A stretch of 64,000 bases of DNA from a bacterium (GTDB lineage Bacteria; BMS3Abin14): assembly GCA_020350725.1 (NCBI GenBank), contig CP070719.1, forward strand, positions 2,119,855 through 2,183,854, in the 5' to 3' direction. The notes beneath the pieces are model-generated. The model saw nothing but the letters and a program-made list of their open reading frames with translations. It ran no database searches and was not told the origin of the DNA. Below, piece by piece: positions 1-9,103 of the stretch. Numbering within the stretch: position 1 is the first letter of the stretch; the number at the start of each line of letters is the position of its first letter. The position numbers and the translations under genes are program-made.

Positions 1-2442
1 GAGGGACTGACGGCGTACCTTTCGGACCACCTGCTCAAGGAGCAGAAGGGCCAGGGCGGCTCCCACCGGCAGGAGACCCTGCAGAAATACGCCGATTATG
101 TCCTCCAGGGCCGGGACATCCCCCTCACGGCTTTCCGTTCGCGACACGGTTCGGTGACCGAGGCGGTTGGCTACGGAAAGACCCTGATGGTCTTTCACAT
201 GCTGCGCCTCGCGATCGGGGACGACCTCTTCCGCGAGGGTCTGAGGAGGTTCTACGCGGACAACCTTTACCGTACGGCCGACTGGCAGGACCTGAAACTG
301 TCCTTCGAACAGGTTTCCGATCAGGATCTCGACTGGTTCTTCGACCAGTGGGTGGAGAGGACCGGGTCCCCGCGCCTTGAACTGGAGGGGGTGAGGTCCG
401 AATCGAGGGATGAAGGCGGGTACCGGCTGTCGATGCTTCTCAGACAGGTCCAGCCCGGCGATGCCTACCGGATGGGAATCCCCGTCGCAGTGACCATGGA
501 GGGGCAAAAGGATGCTCGGCAGCTTTTTCTGGAGATGAAGGACAAGGAGCAGACCTTCGAACTCCCTGTCAGGTCAAGACCCCTCCGGGTGGACGTGGAC
601 CCCGAGTTCGATCTTTTCCGCAGGCTTGACAGGCGGGAGGTCCCGCCGGCCCTCACACAGGCCTTCGGGGCGGAAAAGGCGGTGATCGTTCTGCCGGCGG
701 AGGCCGAGCCGGATCTTCTCGAGTCCTATCGCTCCCTGGCCCAGTTCCTGGTCCGGACGGGACCGGGTGGCGTAAAGATCTATGAGGACAAATCCCTGGA
801 GGGACTTCCCACCGACGCCTCGGTGTGGATCCTGGGGTGGGAAAACCGTTTGCTGGCAGCGATCCGGGGTGCTTTCGCTGATTACGGGCTCACCTTTAAA
901 GGCGGACAGGCCGGGGGGGTGAGTTTTGACGGCCCGACCGGAACGGTATTGGAAAGGGATTCCAAGGCGGTGGTCCTGGCCGGCCGACATCCGGGAAATC
1001 CGGACCTGGCCGTGCTGTGGATCGCAGCGGACAATCCGGCCGCCCACGCCGGCCTTGCCCGCAAGCTGCCTCACTACCACAAGTACAGTTACCTCGGATT
1101 CCAGGGAGATGAACCGGATAACGTGGTCAAGGGACGCTGGCCGGTGGTGGGCTCCCCCCTGACCAACGTTCTGGACGGCGAGACGGATCCGGGTGGGTCT
1201 GTGCCCATGGCGGACTTGGCCGCCAGGGAACCGGTCATCGACCGGCCTGTCCCCTGGTCCAGGGGGAAAATGGTGTCCACCGTGAGTTACCTGGCTGCCG
1301 ATGACCGGAAGGGGAGGGGCTTCGGCACCCCTGAATTGAAGGAGGTCTCTGAGTATATCGCTCAACGGTTCCGGGAGTACGGCCTTGAACCCGGAGGCGG
1401 CGAGCCGGGGAGTTATTTCCAGGAGTGGACCGGCCCGGGGGGGGAACTGAACCTCGAAACATCCATGAGGAACGTCGTCGGCGTCGTTCGGGGCACCGAT
1501 GCCGGGTGGCGCGGCCAGAGCGTCGTCGTCGGCGCCCATTATGACCACCTGGGCATGGGTTGGCCAGGCGGCCTGACAATTAACCGGGGCAGGATCCATC
1601 CCGGCGCCGACGATAACGCGAGTGGGGTGGCGGTGCTTCTCGAACTGGCCAGGGTGATGGCTGGTGGTGAGCGGCCGAAGCGATCCGTCGTGTTCGTTGC
1701 CTTCGCCGGCGAGGAGGACGGCAAGCGCGGTTCGAAGTACTACACCGCGAACGCGAAAAAGTACCCGGCGGAAGGCATCATGGGGATGGTCAACCTGGAT
1801 ACGGTGGGTCGCCTGGAAGAGGGCAGTCTCCTCGTCCTGGGGGCGTCGTCGGCCGCGGATTGGGTCCACATCTTCAGGGGCGCCGGCTACGTTGCCGGCG
1901 TGGATGTAAGAACCGTGGACGAGGATCTGGACTCCAGCGACCACATCAGCTTTCAGGAGGCCGGCGCGCCGGCGGTCCAGCTGTTCACAGGGGCCCACGC
2001 CGACTACCACAAACCAGGCGACACGGCCGACAAGGTGGATCTGGAAGGTATGATAAAGGTGGCGGCGGTGGCCAGGGAGGCGGTGGACTATCTCGCCGGC
2101 CGGGAAGAGCCGTTGACATCCTCGACAGGCCCGACAAGGGAAAAGGTTGAAGGAGAAGGGTTAAAGGGTAAAAGCGAAAGAAAAGTCTTCCTGGGCACGA
2201 TCCCGGACTTCGGTTTCGAGGGGAATGGTGTCCGGATCGACGGGACAGTGCCGGGGAGTCCGGCGGCGGAGGCCGATCTGAAGCAGGGGGATGTCATCGT
2301 CGAGATCAACGGGCAGGAGATCGGCTCCCTGAGAGACTATTCGGCGATCCTCAAGTCCCTGGAACCGGGGGACGTGACCGATATGGTTTTCCTTCGGGGT
2401 GATGAGGAGATGGGAGTGCAGGTAAAGACCAGGGAACGATAG
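1..2442 (+). CDS. M1-type aminopeptidase C-terminus fused to M28 metallopeptidase and PDZ domain (5' partial)
   Basis: The frame is open from base 1, so the start lies upstream; the ATG at 154 is internal, because residues encoded before it already match M1-family sequence and AVGYGKTLMVFHMLR just after it continues the helical region behind an M1 active site. An M28 zinc aminopeptidase domain follows: GAHYDHLGMG (about base 1530), GADDNASG (about 1605), the GEED pair (about 1708), LDTVGR (about 1795) and HADYHKPGD (about 1995) supply the expected metal and catalytic residues. The last 80 or so residues form a PDZ domain with a GDVIVEINGQEI core. The likely role is peptide trimming in the periplasm; the N-terminal signal and M1 HEXXH site are outside the window. 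The domain calls are firm; the substrate is unknown. Confidence 0.85.
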   Translation, partial: EGLTAYLSDHLLKEQKGQGGSHRQETLQKYADYVLQGRDIPLTAFRSRHGSVTEAVGYGKTLMVFHMLRLAIGDDLFREGLRRFYADNLYRTADWQDLKLSFEQVSDQDLDWFFDQWVERTGSPRLELEGVRSESRDEGGYRLSMLLRQVQPGDAYRMGIPVAVTMEGQKDARQLFLEMKDKEQTFELPVRSRPLRVDVDPEFDLFRRLDRREVPPALTQAFGAEKAVIVLPAEAEPDLLESYRSLAQFLVRTGPGGVKIYEDKSLEGLPTDASVWILGWENRLLAAIRGAFADYGLTFKGGQAGGVSFDGPTGTVLERDSKAVVLAGRHPGNPDLAVLWIAADNPAAHAGLARKLPHYHKYSYLGFQGDEPDNVVKGRWPVVGSPLTNVLDGETDPGGSVPMADLAAREPVIDRPVPWSRGKMVSTVSYLAADDRKGRGFGTPELKEVSEYIAQRFREYGLEPGGGEPGSYFQEWTGPGGELNLETSMRNVVGVVRGTDAGWRGQSVVVGAHYDHLGMGWPGGLTINRGRIHPGADDNASGVAVLLELARVMAGGERPKRSVVFVAFAGEEDGKRGSKYYTANAKKYPAEGIMGMVNLDTVGRLEEGSLLVLGASSAADWVHIFRGAGYVAGVDVRTVDEDLDSSDHISFQEAGAPAVQLFTGAHADYHKPGDTADKVDLEGMIKVAAVAREAVDYLAGREEPLTSSTGPTREKVEGEGLKGKSERKVFLGTIPDFGFEGNGVRIDGTVPGSPAAEADLKQGDVIVEINGQEIGSLRDYSAILKSLEPGDVTDMVFLRGDEEMGVQVKTRER

Positions 2443-2897
2443 CCCTGCCGTTGCGCTTGTTCCCCGAACTCTGTGCGAAGGGGGAAGGCCTGCGAACTGA
2501 CGAAGCGATCTCGGATCTTAACCACCGGGATCACAGAGGGCTACAGAGACAACATGTCTCCCACAGAAAAACCGGAATACTGAACGGTTCTCCTGCCGTG
2601 GGCAAAGCCTCCGACTACCTCGAGGAGTCGGTTCACATACACGCGATTGTGGGGCCCCCGGGCAGAATGGGGTCTCCAATCTCCGGTTCCTATCCAACCG
2701 TTCCGATCCCTTGACTCAGATCTCCCGATGCAAAAACCTTACCCAACAGGCCGTCAAGCTCAATGTCTTGACTCCACCAAACTCGCTAATGTAACAATGA
2801 TACTCTCGGGAGATGTGCCAGGTTGAAACACTGCCATATTCCGGGGTCCAAAATGCTTTTTCCGGGAATGAAGGAAAGGCCCAGCGGAGGGAACGAG
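2443..2897. other. Gene-free stretch
   Basis: About 455 bases between the peptidase stop and the L,D-transpeptidase start. Short open frames here show no recognisable protein. A TTGACT at 2768 could be a -35 element for the downstream gene, but no good -10 sits at 16-18 bases, so I do not call a promoter. Confidence 0.5.
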
Positions 2898-4583
2898 TTG
2901 AGAACAGTGAACATACCCTTTTTCATCGTCATCTTCGCCTACCTGTTCCTGTCCGGCTGTTCAACCATGCCGAAAAACGGACCCCTGGCAACCCGATTCT
3001 ATGACAGTATGCAGGGCGACCTGGCCTGGAGCAACTCTTCGTGGCCGCTGCCGCGGGCAAATTCCCTTGTGGAAAAGGTGATGGAGGCTGAGGAAATTGG
3101 CCTCCGGTTCTCGTATTACAACCTTGATGAGGTCCGGGCAATTCTAACCGAGGCAAATGCTCGAAAAGAAACGGGTGGACGCCCGGTTAGCAGGCGCAAG
3201 CTGCTCAAGCTCGACCGGCTCCTGACCAAGCTCTTTCTTATCTACGGAGGCAACCTCCTCTACGGACATATCGATCCCCTCAATCTGGAGGGCGAAGGCG
3301 GGACGGCACCCGAGGAGATCGATCTGGTCCAGACGCTTCAGAACGCGGTCGGGACAGATCTCATCCCGGAGTCACTCGACTGGCTCCAGCCCAGACATCC
3401 CGGGTACTCAGGGTTAAAGAGTGTCCTCAAATATTACAGGGAGATCTCGGACCGGGGGGGGTGGCCGCAGGTTCCCTTCGGAACGGATTTGAAGAGGAGT
3501 GATCGGGGGCCGCGTGTTCTGGCACTCAAGGCAAGGCTGTTGGTTACAGGAGACCTGGAGACCAACAGCACCGACGACCTTTTCGATAACCCCGTTGAGG
3601 AGGCGGTGAGGAGGTTTCAGGCCAGGCACGGGCTGGAGGTCACAGGCGAGGTCGATGCCCTCACCCTTTCGGATCTGAACATGCCGGTGGAGGCCCGGAT
3701 CAGGCAGATAAGGGTAAACCTGGAGCGCTGGCGCTGGCTGGCCAGGGACTTCGGTACGCGTTACCTCATGATCGACATTGCCGGCTTCAGACTGGCGGTC
3801 GTCGAGCGCGGCAGGGAAATACTGGAGATGCCCATCATTGTCGGCCAGCCCTCCTGGAAGACGCCGACCTTCAGCGGAACCATGACGTACCTGGTCCTCA
3901 ATCCTGTCTGGCGAATACCCAGGGAGATCGTGATCGAGGAATTCGTGCCCAAAATCCTGGAAAACCCCGACTACCTGAGCGATATGAGGGTCAGAATCCT
4001 GAGGGGACCTGAGGAGATCGATCCCGCCTCCATCGAATGGGAGAGCCTGGAGGAGGATATGGACTTCTGGTTGGTCCAGGAGAGCTGTGCGGAGAATCCA
4101 CTTGGCAGAATTAAATTTATGTTTCCCAACGATTTCGAGGTATACCTCCACGATACTCCCCAACAGGAGCTTTTTTCAGCTTCCTTCAGGGCATTCAGCC
4201 ACGGTTGCGTTCGAATCCAGAAGCCGTTCGAACTCATGGACTACCTCCTGGAGAACCCGAATCAATGCCCTGACAAGCCTGTCGGGATCGATCGACAGAC
4301 GGAGATTCCCGAGGAACTGTCCGCGCTGCTTGATCGAGCCCGACAGGACCCCTGTTTCACGGTGGAGGAATACCTGGAACGAGATTGTCTGAACTGGACC
4401 CACCTCAGCGTCCTGGCCGCCCTCCAGACCGGCCTTGAGCAATACCTCGTTTTACCGGAACCAATCCAGGTCCATCTGACATACCTGACCGCCTGGGTAG
4501 ATAGTGGGGGAACGATCCACTTTCGGACAGATCTATACGGATACGACAGGGCAATTGACCAGGCGCTGAATCAGGGATCCTGA
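2898..4583 (+). CDS. L,D-transpeptidase (YkuD fold, YcbB/LdtD-like) lipoprotein with peptidoglycan-binding domain
   Basis: Probably cross-links or modifies peptidoglycan by L,D-transpeptidation in the periplasm. I choose the TTG at 2898: GGAGG lies 7 bases upstream and the protein then opens with a compact lipoprotein signal ending in LSGC. The same frame is open upstream to a TTG at 2823. An N-terminal scaffold is followed by a PG_binding_1 repeat (ALKARLLVTGDL to AVRRFQARHGLEVTGEVD, about residues 205-250) and the YkuD domain, whose catalytic SHGCVR has its Cys near residue 437 and an upstream HDTP. The length of about 560 residues and the split scaffold fit the YcbB group better than short ErfK/YbiS enzymes. 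It stands alone, 455 bases after the peptidase. Confidence 0.88.
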   Translation: MRTVNIPFFIVIFAYLFLSGCSTMPKNGPLATRFYDSMQGDLAWSNSSWPLPRANSLVEKVMEAEEIGLRFSYYNLDEVRAILTEANARKETGGRPVSRRKLLKLDRLLTKLFLIYGGNLLYGHIDPLNLEGEGGTAPEEIDLVQTLQNAVGTDLIPESLDWLQPRHPGYSGLKSVLKYYREISDRGGWPQVPFGTDLKRSDRGPRVLALKARLLVTGDLETNSTDDLFDNPVEEAVRRFQARHGLEVTGEVDALTLSDLNMPVEARIRQIRVNLERWRWLARDFGTRYLMIDIAGFRLAVVERGREILEMPIIVGQPSWKTPTFSGTMTYLVLNPVWRIPREIVIEEFVPKILENPDYLSDMRVRILRGPEEIDPASIEWESLEEDMDFWLVQESCAENPLGRIKFMFPNDFEVYLHDTPQQELFSASFRAFSHGCVRIQKPFELMDYLLENPNQCPDKPVGIDRQTEIPEELSALLDRARQDPCFTVEEYLERDCLNWTHLSVLAALQTGLEQYLVLPEPIQVHLTYLTAWVDSGGTIHFRTDLYGYDRAIDQALNQGS

Positions 4584-4633
4584 TGTCCAGTCCCGTTCAC
4601 GGCCGTTCTGCCTGAGATTATTCAATTATTACC

Positions 4634-4662
4634 TTGACAACCCCTTTTCGCTTGGAAATAAT
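4634..4662 (+). promoter_or_regulatory. Sigma-70-type promoter
   Basis: TTGACA at 4634-4639 and AATAAT at 4657-4662 are separated by 17 bases. The -35 is perfect, the -10 matches five of six, and the element lies about 50 bases before the start of the exported protein gene. It is one of the strongest housekeeping-type promoter matches in the window. Confidence 0.65.
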
Positions 4663-4711
4663 AAATTAATATCCATAAGTGTTTTTGGGGTGCAAGGCTA
4701 AGGGGGCGCAG

Positions 4712-5257
4712 ATGAGAGTGCGAGCCATCTGTCTGGGGATTCCGGTAGTAATTACGATATCATTCCTGTTTTCAGTTCAACCCCTTTTCGCGGGGGGCAT
4801 ACCACCTGGCATTCCACCGGTAAATCCGGCAGGGGGTATCAAACCCAGCCCCATTCTCAACGTCTCCGGCGGGGGCTACCTGGAAAATGGCGCCAAGGTC
4901 GGATTCGGTGCCGTTGCGGCCGGTGAAAAGGTCGAGGGGCACTTTCACCTTGTCTCGAACCTGTCGGATGGGAAAGCGTCGGCCGTTCTCCTTCAGATAG
5001 TAGACTGCCGAATCGATATTATTGAGATTGACTGCCAGAATAAAACAGCCTCCATGACATGCAGCGACGGAACCATTATTGAGATTATATCAGGGGATCA
5101 TTTCGATCCGTTCAACAATGGGGCTGTCTCGGTGTACACAGAGGCGGCGGGTTATCTTTTCGGGGCGACGGATCCTTATGCGCTGGTTAACCATGGATTC
5201 GTATCGGCCCGTTGCACCCATAACCCATTCGGCCCGGTCTACACCGGAATGCCCTGA
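4712..5257 (+). CDS. Small exported protein of unknown function
   Basis: I do not recognise the family. The ATG at 4712 follows AGGGGG at 4701-4706; an in-frame GTG at 4679 would only add residues before the signal peptide. The first 27 residues are a classical Sec signal ending near PLFA. The mature part (about 155 residues) begins with a Gly/Pro-rich linker, has several Cys around the middle (VDC, IDC, MTC) that could form disulfides, and looks beta-rich. A near-consensus promoter directly upstream suggests independent and fairly strong expression. The gene stands between two cell-wall enzymes, but no functional link can be claimed. Confidence 0.7.
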   Translation: MRVRAICLGIPVVITISFLFSVQPLFAGGIPPGIPPVNPAGGIKPSPILNVSGGGYLENGAKVGFGAVAAGEKVEGHFHLVSNLSDGKASAVLLQIVDCRIDIIEIDCQNKTASMTCSDGTIIEIISGDHFDPFNNGAVSVYTEAAGYLFGATDPYALVNHGFVSARCTHNPFGPVYTGMP

Positions 5258-5467
5258 GGATTAATCACTACCTCAACAGGGCCGTTGCCCGTTAGGTCCT
5301 GTTTTACCTTACCGCCTGTTCACCCGCTCGGGTAAAAAGACCTTTCCCGTCCGGGTCCTCCCCTCCGCAGCATCCGGTGATTCCCCTGTCGTCTTTAAGA
5401 CAAAGGTCCGTGTCGATCGTTTTGTCCAGGGGCTGAAGAAGAATGCCGGGGGGGGGCGAAAAGCGAC

Positions 5468-6379
5468 CTAAAGGTCAGATGTTGCCTCGATCAACTGCTC
5501 CGGATTGACCTTTGCCCCCCGGATAAAGGAGCTGAAATGGAGGTGGGGACCAGTGACCCTGCCGGATGTCCCCACCCTGCCCAGGGTCTGGCCGCGTTCG
5601 AGGAGCTGTCCTTCCCTGACCTCGATGGAATCCTGGTGTGCGTAAATGGTATATAATCCCCACCCGTGGTCAAGGACCACGGTCTTGCCATAGAGATAGA
5701 AGTCTTCAGCCATGACAACCACACCCCGGTTGGCAGCTGCGATGGGCGTACCCTTTGGTGCAGCGATGTCAATACCACCGTGCGGTCGCTTGGGAACGCC
5801 GTTGAGCACCCTGCGAACGCCGAAGCGAGTCGATATACGCCCCTGAACCGGGAGAAGGAATGGATCGTGCCAGTAGCGTTCAGGAGTCCTTGCCGAAAGG
5901 ATTTTCCAGAGGAACCGGGTATTTTGCTGTACCTGTGTTAATTTGGTCTCACTGAGGTGAACCATTTTGTCAGGAAGGGACAGGGCCTGTTTCCTGGCCG
6001 GCTGGCCCATTTTCACGGCCAACTGGAGGTCCGCATCCACGAGATATGGATCGGCATCCCCGGGGGGGAATAATTTAAAGTCGAGATTATAAACGGGGCC
6101 TTTGAAAATGCTGGCGATTCCCACCAGGGCGATATGATCCCCGCCTCTGTTTTGGATAAGAGGAAATTGTCCGTTGATTGAAATCGCCTCGATCTTGTTC
6201 AGGCCGGTGGGAGGTGTCACCCTTACGGGAACGACACCGCCGGGACGCACCAGGGAGGGGTCCCAGGATATCTTTATGGTCTCGGATGCGGCCATCCCCG
6301 GGTCGAGAGCAACTGCCGTCGACCACAGGGCGGAAACAAATATCGACCAGCAGATCTTTTTGAGTCCGCTACTCACCAT
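5468..6379 (-). CDS. Secreted M23 family metallopeptidase (LytM/Gly-Gly endopeptidase type)
   Basis: A likely peptidoglycan endopeptidase or activator acting in the periplasm. The N-terminus is a signal peptide (hydrophobic stretch to about residue 30), followed by an Ig-like region of about 120 residues and a C-terminal M23 domain (about 180-295). Zinc ligands are visible: HGGIDIA (His and Asp) and the HLHF pair, with the conserved YAHQ loop between. Length and architecture match M23 proteins found widely in Desulfobacterota. It is transcribed alone, convergent with the exported-protein gene. ATG and GTG candidates overlap at the start; I keep the ATG. Confidence 0.88.
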   Translation of the reverse strand: MVSSGLKKICWSIFVSALWSTAVALDPGMAASETIKISWDPSLVRPGGVVPVRVTPPTGLNKIEAISINGQFPLIQNRGGDHIALVGIASIFKGPVYNLDFKLFPPGDADPYLVDADLQLAVKMGQPARKQALSLPDKMVHLSETKLTQVQQNTRFLWKILSARTPERYWHDPFLLPVQGRISTRFGVRRVLNGVPKRPHGGIDIAAPKGTPIAAANRGVVVMAEDFYLYGKTVVLDHGWGLYTIYAHQDSIEVREGQLLERGQTLGRVGTSGRVTGPHLHFSSFIRGAKVNPEQLIEATSDL

Positions 6380-6552
6380 GATCTATAGCATTTGGAAATG
6401 GTGCCAGAATATTCCGCATATTATCTCAGACAGCCCTCTGCAGAGCAAAGTAAATTTCGTCCTCCCTGTGCCTGTTTCAGTACTGGCAGGGGGCCCACGG
6501 GAAATCCGGTATCCATCGCCCTATCTTCAGGCCCTGAAGCCCTAAACCTCCC

Positions 6553-8067
6553 TCACCGCCCATCGAGGGCCTGTCTGTACTGGATCGCCTCGGACAGGTG
6601 GTCCAGGCCCGGCAGTTCCTTACCCTCGAGGTCGGCCAGGGTCCTGGCCACCCTTAGGCAGCGGTGGTATCCGCGGGCCGTCAGTCCCAGTCGCTCGGCG
6701 GCTTCCCTCAGCAGGTCCCTCCCACCCCGTGTCAGAGGGCAGATATCATCCAGGTGCGCCGGTGTGAGCAGGCTGTTCAGAGCGGGAAAGCCCTTCAGGT
6801 TTCTTTCAGCCTGGATCCCCCGTGCTGTTTCGACCCTTTCCGCCACAGTCTGTGACGACTCCGCCCCCGGGCCGCCGGAGATCCCGGCAAGGTCCGGCGG
6901 CTGAACGTCGACAACGAGATCGATCCGGTCCATGAGCGGTCCGGAAATGCGCCTCCGGTATCTGGCGGCGGCAGTCGGCAGACAGGTGCAGGGTCTCACG
7001 GGATGGCCCCGGAAGCCGCACGGGCAGGGATTGGTCGCTCCGATGAGCATGAATCGAGCCGGGTAAGTGGTCGATCCGGAGGCACGGGTCACGACGATCC
7101 TGCCGTCCTCCATCGGCTGGCGAAGGGTCTCGAGGGATGATCTCCTGAACTCGGACATCTCGTCCAGGAACAGGATCCCGTGGTGGGCCAAGGTGACCTC
7201 TCCCGGTCTGGGACGGGTCCCTCCGCCGGCCAGCCCGATATGGGAGACGGTGTGGTGCGGAGACCGGAACGGCGGGCGGGTGATGAGGCCTTCGGCCGAA
7301 CTGAGGAGTCCGGCGACACTGTGGATCGCGGTGACCTCCAGCGACTGGTCCGGCGTCAGGGGGGGCAGGATGCCGGGCATCCTCCTCGCCAGCATGGTCT
7401 TTCCCGAACCGGGAGGGCCCACCAGGAGAAGGTTGTGTCCACCGCCGGCGGCGATCTCGAGGGCACGCTTGGGGACCTCCTGTTCCTTCACCTCGGCAAG
7501 GTCCGGCGGCCCGTCCGGTTCCCGGACGGTAAGGGGGGTTACCTCTTCGAGGCTGCTGTTTCCCCTGAGGAATTCGGCAGCTTCAGAGAGCCTGCCCACG
7601 GGAAGGACCTCGAAGCCGTCCACCAGGGAGGCTTCCGCCGCCATTTCCCTCGGGAGGATCATTCCGTCCAGGCCGGCCCGGCGCGCCAAGAGGGCGGCGG
7701 GGAAGGAGGGCTCCCTGCCGGTGACCTCTCCGGTCAGGGAGAGTTCACCCATAACCAGGTATCCGTCCAGGGCGACGGGGCTGAAGGCACGCATGGCCGC
7801 CAGGATCCCCAGGGCGATGGGGAGGTCGAAGCGGCTGCCGGTCTTTTTCAGATCGGCCGGGGCGAGATTGACCGTGACCCGGGACGGGGGGAGTTCGTAA
7901 CCGGAGTTCCGCAGAGCGGCCAGGACCCTCTCCCGGCTCTCCCGGACGGCTGTGTCACCCATTCCGACCACGGTCAGAGCCGGCAGTCCTCCGGCCAGAT
8001 CGAGTTCTACATAAACGGGAACTGCCCGCAGCCCCGAGATGGTGCAGGAGAGGATCCTGGCGACCAT
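6553..8067 (-). CDS. comM: ComM/YifB family Mg-chelatase-like AAA+ ATPase
   Basis: In Haemophilus and Vibrio, ComM is a helicase promoting branch migration during natural transformation; most bacteria carry a YifB homologue. The start at 8067 (MVARILSC) is preceded by GAGGAG on the minus strand; the open frame extends upstream without coding character. Domains: an N-terminal ChlI/Lon-like fold (about 1-165), a Mg_chelatase AAA+ core with Walker A GPPGSGKT (about 215) and Walker B ILFLDEM, a CXC pair plus CTC after the sensor region (NPCPCGF), and a C-terminal ChlI-C domain. At 504 residues it is full length. It lies downstream of yraN in the same direction across a repeat-bearing spacer. Confidence 0.93.
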   Translation of the reverse strand: MVARILSCTISGLRAVPVYVELDLAGGLPALTVVGMGDTAVRESRERVLAALRNSGYELPPSRVTVNLAPADLKKTGSRFDLPIALGILAAMRAFSPVALDGYLVMGELSLTGEVTGREPSFPAALLARRAGLDGMILPREMAAEASLVDGFEVLPVGRLSEAAEFLRGNSSLEEVTPLTVREPDGPPDLAEVKEQEVPKRALEIAAGGGHNLLLVGPPGSGKTMLARRMPGILPPLTPDQSLEVTAIHSVAGLLSSAEGLITRPPFRSPHHTVSHIGLAGGGTRPRPGEVTLAHHGILFLDEMSEFRRSSLETLRQPMEDGRIVVTRASGSTTYPARFMLIGATNPCPCGFRGHPVRPCTCLPTAAARYRRRISGPLMDRIDLVVDVQPPDLAGISGGPGAESSQTVAERVETARGIQAERNLKGFPALNSLLTPAHLDDICPLTRGGRDLLREAAERLGLTARGYHRCLRVARTLADLEGKELPGLDHLSEAIQYRQALDGR

Positions 8068-8384
8068 GGGTTCTCCTCTCAGAGAGGGTCTCGTTCTCGA
8101 ATGATCAACCGGGAAGGGGTGTGCAAGATCGCGGCCAGAGCGGTCGAGCGACTGACGAATGGAAACCAAAGTCCAAAATCCAAAATGAATACTCGAGAAT
8201 CGAGATACCTCGCACAACAGGTTCTGAATTAAAGGGGCAGGATCTCAAACCAACTTCACATCAATACAACCCCAAAAAAAGGTTCGAAGCTGCATCTAAG
8301 CCTGCCTCGCCATAGCTCGCTAGCAATGGCGGACCTCAGTTCCTCGGATGAACCAGCACACCGTGCTCTCATTGATCTAAGCTT
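8068..8384. other. Repeat-bearing spacer between yraN and comM
   Basis: A gene-free stretch of 317 bases. It contains one block of the CCAAAATCC word repeat and abuts a second block that overlaps the yraN 3' end. No gene or clear promoter seen. Confidence 0.5.
8165..8187. repeat. Word repeat family A, copy 1
   Basis: Tandem degenerate CCAAAATCC/CCAAAGTCC units. This class is known from many environmental bacterial genomes and, when translated, gives runs such as NPKSKIQNPKSK. Confidence 0.7.
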
Positions 8385-8897
8385 TTATCTTGGATTTTGG
8401 ACTTTGGATTTTGGATTCAGGATATTGGACCTTTTCTTCCTCGGAAACCTCCCGTACAGCCGTCGGAACCAGTTTCTCCTTGCCTGCTCCACGGCCCGAT
8501 CCGAGAGGGCAAAGGCGTTCCGGATGTGAACCACTCTGGCCCGTCCCTTTCCCTGCGGCAGGGAAAGGCCCAGGATGTCGAACCGGCAGGGAATTCCCTC
8601 GATCCGGTTCACCATGAGGTAGTAACGGGCTGCGTTGACAAGGCGGGCGGTCTTGTATCCGTCCACGGTGTCGATGGGGCAGGCCAGCCAGGGTTCCTGA
8701 CGTGTCCTGACCTCCACGAAGACGAGCACACTTCGCTTTGAAGCTATTATGTCGATCTCCCCCAGGGGGCACTTGAAATTCCTGGCCATGATCCGGTAGC
8801 CCCTGAGCCGGAGGTGACGCGCGGCCAGACGTTCCCCGCGTTCACCGAGGATGAGGTGGGGCGGCTTTCGTTTCCAACACAACATGAGGGAGTGCAA
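8385..8897 (-). CDS. yraN: YraN/UPF0102 family endonuclease-like protein
   Basis: A small protein of the UPF0102 family with a restriction-endonuclease-like fold; its cellular role is unsettled. GERGERLAARHLRLRGYRI and GEIDIIA followed by VFVEVRTR carry the conserved Asp and Glu of the presumed nuclease site. The usual length is about 120 residues and this frame gives 170; the start may be internal (for example near the ATG giving MARNF), but homology begins well before that. The last 13 residues are encoded by a block of the family A repeat, which also supplies the stop codon. Gene order rnhB-yraN is conserved in related bacteria. Confidence 0.85.
   Translation of the reverse strand: MHSLMLCWKRKPPHLILGERGERLAARHLRLRGYRIMARNFKCPLGEIDIIASKRSVLVFVEVRTRQEPWLACPIDTVDGYKTARLVNAARYYLMVNRIEGIPCRFDILGLSLPQGKGRARVVHIRNAFALSDRAVEQARRNWFRRLYGRFPRKKRSNILNPKSKVQNPR
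8390..8430. repeat. Word repeat family A, copy 2 (overlaps 3' end of yraN)
   Basis: GGATTTTGG/GGACTTTGG units in tandem on the plus strand, in opposite orientation to copy 1. It encodes the C-terminal tail of YraN. Confidence 0.75.
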
Positions 8898-8932
8898 GGC
8901 GGGTGCCAGGATTGGGAAGGGGATAACGTCTG

Positions 8933-8972
8933 GAATCCAAGATCCAAAGTCTAAAATCCAAGACCAAAAATC
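8933..8972. repeat. Word repeat family A, copy 3
   Basis: Degenerate tandem units of GATCCAAAG, CTAAAATCC and GACCAAAAATC type, immediately upstream of yraN. Confidence 0.65.
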
Positions 8973-9060
8973 TTTTACTGAAGATAACGATAGAAAACCT
9001 TACTCAAGGCACGTTCAGATTTTGAGCCTAAAACATTTGCCTGTAGACAGGATGTCCAAG

Positions 9061-9091
9061 GTTCTGATTTTGGACTTTGGGCTTTGGATTG
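9061..9091. repeat. Word repeat family A, copy 4
   Basis: GATTTTGG, ACTTTGGG and CTTTGG units just past the rnhB stop, inverted relative to copy 3. The two flank a 90-base segment. Confidence 0.65.
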
Positions 9092-9103
9092 AGTTTCGCT
9101 GTT

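Noticed and set aside
154-156. ATG at 154 as the start of the M1/M28 peptidase
   Set aside because: Sequence before it continues the M1 match in the same frame back to base 1, so the gene is cut by the window edge.
574-2010. Long open frame on the minus strand opposite the peptidase
   Set aside because: Antisense frame open because of high GC; the protein is rich in Gly, His, Pro and Arg and matches nothing, while the plus strand has clear domains.
2768-2797. TTGACT-based promoter before the L,D-transpeptidase gene
   Set aside because: No convincing -10 at a proper distance.
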